Under the pieces are notes generated by a model. That model did not search any database. It saw only the letters and a list, made by a program, of their open reading frames with translations, and had not been told where the DNA came from. Below are positions 1-5,027 of a DNA stretch of 7,156 bases, in pieces (positions within the stretch are counted from its first letter, which is position 1; each line of letters opens with the position of its first letter). Origin of the DNA: Deltaproteobacteria bacterium (GTDB lineage Bacteria > Desulfobacterota > GWC2-55-46); assembly GCA_021825035.1 (NCBI GenBank), contig JAKAIQ010000111.1:1-7156 (forward strand), in the 5' to 3' direction. Both the position numbers and the translations under genes were made by a program.

Positions 1-130
1 GCATCATTATGCGGCCTTTGAGCGGCTGGATAGCGTTGAAAGAATGCTCCGATGAGCCGCCTTCCTCTCCCGATATCATTGAAAGAAGCCGTGCTACGGT
101 ATATCGTTTTTCATATAGACTGTCTTTCAT
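1..130 (-). CDS. Partial hypothetical protein, 5' portion only (43 codons visible)
   Basis: An ATG at 130-128 opens a frame with no stop through to the left window edge, giving 43 codons that begin MKDSLYEKRYTVARLLSMIS and end in the window near GRIMM. It starts 10 nt after the stop of the HTH-protein gene, in the same direction, which matches the tight packing of the rest of the operon. The upstream sequence offers only a weak ribosome site (AAGAG about 8 nt before the ATG). The visible part is a short amphipathic helix followed by a Gly/Ser/Glu-rich turn. I do not recognise it. The support is the open frame and the spacing, so it could still be a chance frame; the plus strand of this stretch is also open. 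Confidence 0.5.
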   Translation of the reverse strand, partial: MKDSLYEKRYTVARLLSMISGEEGGSSEHSFNAIQPLKGRIMM

Positions 131-140
131 TTGCCGACTC

Positions 141-956
141 TTAAAATCCTCTTATCTCCCATATTTTGCTATGGTTTTTTTTGTCAATCTTACCGGAAAA
201 CCCTGTTGTATCTTGCGGACGGTGGTGTAGTTTATCCTCATTCGCTTTGCGTCCGATGGACGTAGCATTGAGAGAAAGCGTAAGGCACGGCTTATTGACG
301 GATTGTTTTTTCCTTCCTCTTGATTCCGTGAGTCGTTCAAATATTTCTCTTCGTTCATCGTGAATGGTCTCCATTTCGGCGTTTAGCGCGTTCATTTTCA
401 GACAGTTGCCGAGAAATTTTTGTCCTTTCTTCGAATTTTTCAAGCGTATTCTCCATACATCCAGCCATGGGAGCAGTCCCCGCCAGGTCTCGTTATCGAC
501 TCGCACCTTCACCCATCCATGTTTTATCAGGGTATTCATCTTAGCCTGAAGTTTCTTTTTAACCTGGAAATCCAATTTCAGAAGTTCAAGAGCCAACGCA
601 CTTTCTCCCCTCTTCGCTATCTCCCGGCTCTTTTCAAGATGATACTCCTTCGGTTGCGGCAGCCAGCCAAAGGGATATTCACGGTTGAGCAGGACACGTT
701 CAGAAGCCGCAAGATATATGGCGAGCAGCCGTATCATACTGCCGCGCTTCTTCCATTGAGCTTCTTCCGCCAAAGCGAAAAGAATGTCCCGCCGGTTCTC
801 AAAATTATTTAATGCGTCCTGTGTGAAGCGACGGCTCTTCTGAAGCACTTCATAAAGATATTTTACTGACCAGCCTATTTCATGCGCGACGATCTTCGCG
901 GGCAGTCCCATCGAAAAAAGTTTTCTTATATCATCGTACATATCGCCGCTATACAT
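141..956 (-). CDS. Helix-turn-helix phage protein downstream of terL (candidate small terminase subunit or regulator)
   Basis: This 271-aa, lysine/arginine-rich protein begins with a helix-turn-helix: residues about 7-38 (YDDIRKLFSMGLPAKIVAHE, then a recognition helix around SVKYLYEVLQ) fit the homeodomain-like fold used by small terminase subunits, resolvases and transposase N-termini. Residues 55-145 are predicted helical with many charged residues. A Trp-rich patch (148-169, with W148, W158, W164, W168) follows, then a charged helix (190-212). The ATG at 956 overlaps the terL stop by 8 nt (ATGTATAG), and GAGAGG lies 5 nt upstream, so translation is probably coupled to terL. The second Met (residue 6) has no ribosome site. 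The last 55 or so residues look unlike a folded protein and compete with another minus-strand frame at 152-358, so the true C-terminus is uncertain. Small terminase role is inferred from the HTH and the terL neighbour only; a transcription regulator is equally possible. Confidence 0.75.
   Translation of the reverse strand: MYSGDMYDDIRKLFSMGLPAKIVAHEIGWSVKYLYEVLQKSRRFTQDALNNFENRRDILFALAEEAQWKKRGSMIRLLAIYLAASERVLLNREYPFGWLPQPKEYHLEKSREIAKRGESALALELLKLDFQVKKKLQAKMNTLIKHGWVKVRVDNETWRGLLPWLDVWRIRLKNSKKGQKFLGNCLKMNALNAEMETIHDERREIFERLTESRGRKKQSVNKPCLTLSLNATSIGRKANEDKLHHRPQDTTGFSGKIDKKNHSKIWEIRGF
152..358 (-). CDS. Alternate overlapping frame: possible small HTH protein, or the true C-terminus of the HTH gene after a +1 frameshift
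   Basis: This 68-codon frame lies wholly inside the 3' end of the 271-aa HTH gene, in the +1 phase relative to it. Its second half is more protein-like than the host frame: from about residue 20 it reads as two short helices followed by INYTTVRKIQQGFPVRLTKK, which resembles the compact HTH pattern (I-x-x-x-T-[VL]-x-x-[IL]-x-x-G-x-P-[VL]-[RK]-L) found in small DNA-binding domains. Its ATG has only a weak GGAG 10 nt upstream (369-372). Either it is a small gene nested in the end of its neighbour, or a single-base indel (for example in the A6 run on the minus strand at 306-311) or a +1 ribosomal shift joins it to the first 215 or so residues of the larger protein. It may also be chance. Only one of the two frames need be real here. 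Confidence 0.35.
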   Translation of the reverse strand: MNEEKYLNDSRNQEEGKNNPSISRALRFLSMLRPSDAKRMRINYTTVRKIQQGFPVRLTKKTIAKYGR

Positions 957-2814
957 GGCTTCCTCTCGTCGCCTGTATGATGGCTTTCGATAGATGATGA
1001 TTCATAAAAGTTCCTATGGGGTTCTCTTTTCTCTTGCGCTTCTCCTCGGCTATTTTTTCTCTGTTAGTAAGATATTCATCCCGCGTCATCAGCCTGGAGC
1101 GGAAATTTATCATCCAGTAGTGCCAGACAAGGGCGGAGGCTATCACGCGGTCGTCATGCCCTTTTTCCGCTTCAAGCTCGCCGGTATCCCTCTTTATGAA
1201 GTGTCCGAGTTCCTGTATGAGTTCTCCGCTCCTTATGACGACATCGTCATTATTTACCGCCGTCTGGAAGCCATATAGAAGCCTTTCTTTCTGCTCTCCT
1301 GAAGTTTTCCACTGGAAGGCGGTTTTGGCCGGCGAAAGACTATCGGGACGGGAATACAGGTATTCGGCCTTGAGCTTTTTTGCATAATCGTAAATGGTCA
1401 TGTTCTCATCGACCCGGTTAGTCCTTATCCAGCGGCGGTACATTTCGATATGGTCTCTCATGGCCATGCCCGGCCCAGTAATCTCATATATCTGCGGGGC
1501 CTGCCACATCCCGGCAAGCGTGAGAAATAGCCATGTAAATGGCATGATTTGAATGCCCTTGTCCGAATATTCAAGCACTTGCTCGATACGATCCTTGAAG
1601 CACTTGTAAATAGTAATAATCCCGTAATCCGACCTCGGATTTACCGCCCAGGTGGGATCGGCCCCCAAGATATAGAGGGGTGCTTCCGGCTCGAAGTCTT
1701 CCCATAACTTGATACGGCCCGAATAGGAATCTACAAGTTCCATCTGGGCCATCTCTTTTCTGAACACGGGCTCAAGACGCCTTATAGGGTCAAAAGATTT
1801 CTCTTTCATGTTGTCGATATTTTTCCATTTGAAAAAGTGAGAGCCGGAACTGCGGAACGCCTCCATATGATGCCATGGATACTCCTGGTTCATCATGTCC
1901 TCGCGGGAAAGCGCCCCGTGGTCTTTCATCTCCTCCTTGCACATTTTCCGCCACCATGCGAGTTGCGACATGGACACTTCATACCCATAATCTTTCTTTA
2001 CTCGTTGCCACATCTCCTTTTCAGGCTCGCTCATAGGGTAGGAATATTTGTCAAGGTCAGGGCCTGGAGTAAGCCTATATGTCTCCTTCAGCCACCAGCC
2101 GAGGAATATGCGCTTTTTGGTCAAAGAGTCCTCGGCATCATCCCACATATCCGAAAACAGGCCGAATCCGTTGGCGGTGGACTCGAAGATATAGAGCCTG
2201 TTCGGGTGGGTGTCTGAAAGGGTCGCCATGAAAGAATTAAGGTCATCCACATTCTGAAAGAAAGCCACCTCGGTAAAGTGCCCGAAGTTCGCGGTTCCGG
2301 AACGCCCCATGTTTCCTTTTTTGCTCTTTTTGGCGGTCGTGAATAAGAAGCGTATGCGGGAGCCGTTGTTGAAGCTCATCATAAGGGCGTTATCGCGTTT
2401 CTTCATCATCCGCGCACCCATAGGGAGATTGGAGTAGAACGTCCGAAGGTTGTCTCTCATCCCCGCCGATATTTCATAATCAGCCGAGACGAGCGCACCC
2501 TGAAGCTTCGGGAAACGAAAAGACCAGTAGAGGTCAAGGGCACAACAGAGGGTAGAGATACCCAACTGCCGGGCTTTTAATAGTATGAATGTCCGGACGG
2601 ATTCAGGTGCGGTAAATATTTCATGGACAACATAGAGTTGCCCATCGTACCAGGTGTTCGGGGAAAACGACATCATCCCTTCATCCTTGGAGATGACCTT
2701 CAAGTGGGTACACCATTTGAGAAAGCGCATGGCTTCCTTATTCTCTTTAAGAGACTCCCATAGCGTTTCTTTAAAGGGTGTCGGTTTTTCCGGATTAAAG
2801 ATAAACGGCTTCAA
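949..2814 (-). CDS. terL: Terminase large subunit (DNA-packaging ATPase and nuclease)
   Basis: This 621-aa protein is the motor that pumps phage DNA into the procapsid and cuts it at the ends of packaging. The ATPase half shows a Walker A variant (LLKARQLGIST, residues 78-88), a Walker B-like HFTEVAFF (179-186, acid E182) and the coupling motif ESTANG (211-216). A linker carries EYPWHHMEAFRSSGSHFF (311-328), common in this group. The RNase H-like nuclease half shows the first acid in ILGADPTW (D386), a second in YEITGPG (E444) and the third in GHDDRVIASALVWHYW (D554/D555). Length and motif order are those of a complete TerL; motifs are of the Terminase_6 type rather than T7 gp19 type. A basic tail (575-621) follows. 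The start is TTG: AAGGGG sits 7 nt upstream, an in-frame TGA lies at 2839-2841, and the next in-frame ATG (residue 29) would remove N-terminal residues. It begins 1 nt after the 53-aa gene and overlaps the HTH gene by 8 nt. Confidence 0.96.
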   Translation of the reverse strand: MKPFIFNPEKPTPFKETLWESLKENKEAMRFLKWCTHLKVISKDEGMMSFSPNTWYDGQLYVVHEIFTAPESVRTFILLKARQLGISTLCCALDLYWSFRFPKLQGALVSADYEISAGMRDNLRTFYSNLPMGARMMKKRDNALMMSFNNGSRIRFLFTTAKKSKKGNMGRSGTANFGHFTEVAFFQNVDDLNSFMATLSDTHPNRLYIFESTANGFGLFSDMWDDAEDSLTKKRIFLGWWLKETYRLTPGPDLDKYSYPMSEPEKEMWQRVKKDYGYEVSMSQLAWWRKMCKEEMKDHGALSREDMMNQEYPWHHMEAFRSSGSHFFKWKNIDNMKEKSFDPIRRLEPVFRKEMAQMELVDSYSGRIKLWEDFEPEAPLYILGADPTWAVNPRSDYGIITIYKCFKDRIEQVLEYSDKGIQIMPFTWLFLTLAGMWQAPQIYEITGPGMAMRDHIEMYRRWIRTNRVDENMTIYDYAKKLKAEYLYSRPDSLSPAKTAFQWKTSGEQKERLLYGFQTAVNNDDVVIRSGELIQELGHFIKRDTGELEAEKGHDDRVIASALVWHYWMINFRSRLMTRDEYLTNREKIAEEKRKRKENPIGTFMNHHLSKAIIQATRGSHV

Positions 2815-2815
2815 A

Positions 2816-2977
2816 TCATCGCCCCTTGCTTCTTCCCTTCACCCGTTTCAGGCGCGGATTCCGTTTCTTTGCACCCGGACTGGCATTCCTGCTCGACTTG
2901 GCGAGGATGGCGGAAGCCCTTTCCTTGCTGATCCCTTCTTTTTTGGCTATCCTTGCCGCTACTGATTTGAAAGACAT
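2816..2977 (-). CDS. Small, strongly basic protein (53 aa) immediately upstream of terL
   Basis: The frame starts at ATG 2977-2975 and ends at TGA 2818-2816, and fills what would otherwise be a 167-nt gap. It begins MSFKSVAARIAKKEGISKER and ends in a KR-rich tail (KKRNPRLKRVKGRSKGR). Eighteen of 53 residues are Lys or Arg and only two are acidic. Residues 3-30 form an amphipathic helix-turn-helix-like pair (VAARIAKKEGISKERASAIL); the rest is a flexible basic tail. AAGGGG lies 7 nt upstream (2985-2990), within the end of the preceding gene, whose stop is 4 nt away; terL begins 1 nt after its stop. Its charge suggests nucleic-acid binding. Short proteins with a similar N-terminus and NPRLKxVK-like tail are, from memory, common in phage genomes without an assigned role. 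Because it sits just before terL it is one candidate for a minimal small terminase or packaging accessory, which is inference only. Confidence 0.8.
   Translation of the reverse strand: MSFKSVAARIAKKEGISKERASAILAKSSRNASPGAKKRNPRLKRVKGRSKGR
2822..2827 (-). promoter_or_regulatory. Ribosome binding site AAGGGG for the TTG start of terL
   Basis: AAGGGG on the minus strand ends 7 nt before the TTG at 2814-2812. It lies inside the last codons of the 53-aa gene. The same hexamer with the same 7-nt spacing precedes the 53-aa gene, which supports the unusual TTG start over the ATG 28 codons further in. Confidence 0.6.
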
Positions 2978-2981
2978 ATGG

Positions 2982-3209
2982 TTACCCCTTTTTCTTTTTT
3001 TTCGTTATCGCTATGGAGAACGCCGAGCCGAAGGACGTTTCCGGTATATCCCCTTTTGGCATGACGAATGCGTCTCCCGGCCTGCCCGCCGGATTCCCGA
3101 AACTCCGGGATTGCATTTCTTTTATGCGGTCAAGCTCGGAGGCATTATTCGAGTTACCCTTAAGACTGTTCTTAGAAGGCGTTACCATCTCTTTATTGCC
3201 CTTACTCAC
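2982..3209 (-). CDS. Hypothetical 75-aa phage protein (GTG start)
   Basis: A hydrophilic protein of 75 residues, not recognised. The first 25 residues are Lys/Asn/Ser-rich and probably disordered, followed by a short helix (SELDRIKEMQSRSF, 24-37), a Gly/Pro segment (NPAGRPGDAFVMPKGDIP, 39-56) and a C-terminal run of five lysines before the final glycine. No membrane segment or signal peptide is visible. The GTG start at 3209-3207 is chosen because a near-perfect AAAGGAGGT lies 7 nt upstream; the only internal ATG in the first part (residue 8) has no such site. The gene overlaps the end of the holin-like gene by 8 nt (GTGAGTAA) and its own stop is 4 nt before the 53-aa gene, so it is embedded in the operon. 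A role in packaging or lysis is possible by position but nothing in the sequence shows it. Confidence 0.75.
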   Translation of the reverse strand: MSKGNKEMVTPSKNSLKGNSNNASELDRIKEMQSRSFGNPAGRPGDAFVMPKGDIPETSFGSAFSIAITKKKKKG

Positions 3210-3420
3210 CTGTCACACCTCCTTTCCTGACGAAGAATAATGAATATACGAGGAAAACGGCTATCGTCACGATTCTCAGGACATCCGGTTGCCAAACCAC
3301 ATAGGCCGCCATGACTGCATCCACGATGAATACGAAGACTGGAATGAGCTTTATAAGAATCTGCTGCAATCCCGTTATGAAGGCTCTTACCTCTACCATC
3401 CGCGCTACGGCATCCGACAT
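3202..3420 (-). CDS. Small membrane protein with two transmembrane helices, holin candidate
   Basis: A 72-aa protein with a short polar, amphipathic N-terminus (1-20), a first hydrophobic helix at about 22-43 (LIPVFVFIVDAVMAAYVV is the core), a short loop with QPD (44-46), a second helix at about 48-63 (LRIVTIAVFLVYSLFF) and a charged tail (VRKGGVTGE). Size, two helices, short loop and position in a late operon near terL fit a class II-type holin, the inner-membrane protein that times lysis; T7 keeps its holin gene 17.5 in a comparable place. Other small phage membrane proteins would look the same, and no endolysin or spanin is present in the window to support the assignment. An internal Asp (D34) within the first helix is notable. 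The ATG follows the previous stop directly (TAAATG), with GAGGAGG 8 nt upstream (3429-3435). Confidence 0.8.
   Translation of the reverse strand: MSDAVARMVEVRAFITGLQQILIKLIPVFVFIVDAVMAAYVVWQPDVLRIVTIAVFLVYSLFFVRKGGVTGE
3217..3225 (-). promoter_or_regulatory. Near-consensus ribosome binding site AAAGGAGGT deciding a GTG start
   Basis: The minus strand reads AAAGGAGGT, then 7 nt, then GTG (3209-3207). It is the strongest Shine-Dalgarno in the window and lies inside the last codons of the holin-like gene. It fixes the start of the 75-aa gene at the GTG and implies high expression or compensation for the weaker start codon. Confidence 0.8.
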
Positions 3421-3627
3421 TTATGCATCCTCCTCTTCAAAAAATTTTCCGCTTTCACCCGATTCGGTTTTTTTCATCTTGCTGTCGTGGACTTTAAGGA
3501 GAAGCTCGACAATCTCGCGTTGTTCAAGGAAGTTGCTCCCTCCCGGTATGTTCCCCTCAGCTAAATCCCTTACCTTGTCCTCGGCTATATCCAAAAGGTC
3601 TTTCTTTTCTTTCTTCTTCACCATCAT
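3421..3627 (-). CDS. Hypothetical 68-aa charged phage protein
   Basis: A small charged protein, not recognised. It begins with a lysine-rich stretch (VKKKEKK), continues as a helix (DLLDIAEDKVRDLAEG, 10-25), has a Gly/Pro break (NIPGGSN, 26-32), a second helix (FLEQREIVELLLKVHDSKM, 33-51) and ends in an acidic tail (FFEEEDA). The two helices could form a small coiled-coil hairpin. No membrane segment is present. Two consecutive ATG codons are available. The first (3627) makes the classic ATGA overlap with the stop of the 467-aa gene. The second (3624) lies 7 nt from AAGGGG (3632-3637), the same spacing seen for terL and the 53-aa gene, so the true protein may be one residue shorter. Its last codons carry the ribosome site of the holin-like gene. 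Confidence 0.8.
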   Translation of the reverse strand: MMVKKKEKKDLLDIAEDKVRDLAEGNIPGGSNFLEQREIVELLLKVHDSKMKKTESGESGKFFEEEDA

Positions 3628-5027
3628 TTGCCCCCTTTATTTATAATCTGCTGAAGCGCATTCGATGGCACTGATGGCTCTTGTCGCTTTAAAAGGGACT
3701 GAAGAAGCTTCCCTATCGTGCTTTGAGGATATTTGCCTTCCTTTGCGAGTTGAATAGCGATTCGGGATTTTATGCCTGGACTCCCAAGGATTTTCTTTAT
3801 GACACCAGCTGTGGCCGCTCCTTGGGGGCCCGCAACCACGGCTCCCCCCGTCGCGGCAAGGACATCATCAAGAGAAAGGATATTCCGGTTGCCTATCCTG
3901 TTTATGGCACGCCTCAAGTATGGTTCGGCGGTCAAAAGCTCGGATTCCTTTGCATTGAGTTCTTTAAGGAATTTATTTGAGGAGTTCGATTCTATCTCCT
4001 CCTTGAGTCCTCGCGCAATCTGCTTCATAGCCGCTATTTTGGCTTCACTATAGGCGCCAAAAGGGTCCTTCTCGGCGGCCTCGTAATTCCTTTCAAGCTG
4101 ACGATAGATGTCCTTCTTAATCGTCTGTGCCTTACCCATGGTAAGCTTGCCGTTGCCCCAGTTCTTCATGAATTTGTCAAATTCAGCCTTTATGTCCGAG
4201 ATATTGCTTGCCGGGTCGTAGCTATCAAGGGCCTTTGTAATTGCCGGTTGCATTCGCTTTACCACGGCAACCGCATCAATAGGTTTATTAGCCTCCGCCT
4301 TTATGGCTGAATCAATCTGACTGTTAATATCAGATACTGTACCCATGAGATTGTCATAGCCGCCCCGGGTAAGAGGTATCTTTTCCTTCAAAAGAGTCTT
4401 CGTAATCGCTTCCCTCGTCTCAGGAGTGAGGCCCGTTGGCCATTTCGCCGCGGATTCATAAATACGGTTTGCCTTATCTCTCATCGCACCTCTTATTCCA
4501 GATGCTTCAAGGGTATCGGCAGCCGAAGCCTTTGCCTCAGCGCTAATGGGTGAAAGGACTTGCAGATTAAAGAGAGCTTTCAAAATATCTGCTTTTTCGG
4601 GATCTGACTCATAAAGTGAATTGACGAAATCCCCTATCGTAGCGAGCCCCTTATGAACGTCCTTTTGATTGAGAAAATTCTCAAGATGACCATGTATGGA
4701 CTTGCGGGCCGATTCAGGCACAAGGGTCTCATAGGTGCTCTTGAGCGGTTCCCCTAATAGGGCCTGATTCACTCCACCCGCAACTTCTCCAAGCCTCACA
4801 AGACTTGCCGCCGGCATCTGATACCAATGCTGATACCAGGGTCTATTGCTCACATCATTAGCCTTCTGAAAACTTTCCCCTATGTCCTCACCCATGCGGC
4901 TCAATAGTCCTGGTTCCTGTTTTTGAATATTACCGGACACCTCAGGTTGATTACCGGACACCTCAGGTTGGAAATCAATTTTGCTTCCCGTTTGCGCGTC
5001 CATGGGTTGGAAATCAATATTTGCCAT
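3624..5027 (-). CDS. Putative internal virion (DNA-ejection-type) protein, 467 aa
   Basis: A mostly helical protein without a recognisable catalytic motif. Residues 1-40 are a low-complexity repeat leader: IDFQP at 4-8 and 17-21, and QPEVSGN twice in tandem (20-26, 27-33). Residues 60-80 hold an aromatic patch (RPWYQHWYQMP). The region from about 200 to 380 is long and helical (TPETREAITKTLLKEKIPLT, then several charged helices including AQTIKKDIYRQLERNYEAAE at 300-318). Residues 386-412 are a glycine/alanine-rich hydrophobic stretch (LDDVLAATGGAVVAGPQGAA) that could insert into or cross a membrane, followed by a basic helix (413-430). From memory, this helical-plus-glycine-rich arrangement and IDFQP leaders occur in large virion proteins of short-tailed phages; I cannot name the family. 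Start ATG 5027 shares one base with the previous stop (TAATG) and has AGGTG 5 nt upstream. The role in DNA delivery is inferred from composition and neighbours. Confidence 0.85.
   Translation of the reverse strand: MANIDFQPMDAQTGSKIDFQPEVSGNQPEVSGNIQKQEPGLLSRMGEDIGESFQKANDVSNRPWYQHWYQMPAASLVRLGEVAGGVNQALLGEPLKSTYETLVPESARKSIHGHLENFLNQKDVHKGLATIGDFVNSLYESDPEKADILKALFNLQVLSPISAEAKASAADTLEASGIRGAMRDKANRIYESAAKWPTGLTPETREAITKTLLKEKIPLTRGGYDNLMGTVSDINSQIDSAIKAEANKPIDAVAVVKRMQPAITKALDSYDPASNISDIKAEFDKFMKNWGNGKLTMGKAQTIKKDIYRQLERNYEAAEKDPFGAYSEAKIAAMKQIARGLKEEIESNSSNKFLKELNAKESELLTAEPYLRRAINRIGNRNILSLDDVLAATGGAVVAGPQGAATAGVIKKILGSPGIKSRIAIQLAKEGKYPQSTIGKLLQSLLKRQEPSVPSNALQQIINKGGK
4929..4970 (-). 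repeat. Perfect 21-bp tandem duplication in the N-terminal coding region of the 467-aa gene
   Basis: Positions 4929-4949 and 4950-4970 are identical 21-mers. They are in frame and encode QPEVSGN twice (residues 20-26 and 27-33). A related partial copy lies nearby: GGTTGGAAATCAAT occurs at 4966-4979 and 5006-5019 (plus-strand reading), giving the second IDFQP. Because the unit is a multiple of three, it lengthens the linker without breaking the frame. Perfect identity suggests a recent slippage or duplication event. Confidence 0.95.

Noticed and set aside
300..315. Programmed -1 frameshift at the A6 run in the HTH gene
   Set aside because: The competing frame is in the +1 phase, and the heptamer is not in the X XXY YYZ register of the reading frame, so a classic -1 slippery site does not fit. 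An indel or +1 event remains open.
420..812. Open plus-strand frame of 130 codons
   Set aside because: Antisense to the HTH gene; no ribosome site, no recognisable domain, and no other plus-strand gene supports transcription in that direction.
2989..3002. T-rich tract after CCCC as a plus-strand terminator or promoter element
   Set aside because: On the minus strand it is the lysine run at the end of the 75-aa gene and carries the ribosome site for the next gene; no stem precedes it.
2826..3230. Open plus-strand frame of 134 codons
   Set aside because: It runs antisense to three small minus-strand genes that each have a strong ribosome site and tile with their neighbours. It has no Shine-Dalgarno and low-complexity F/L/R-rich translation typical of an antisense shadow.
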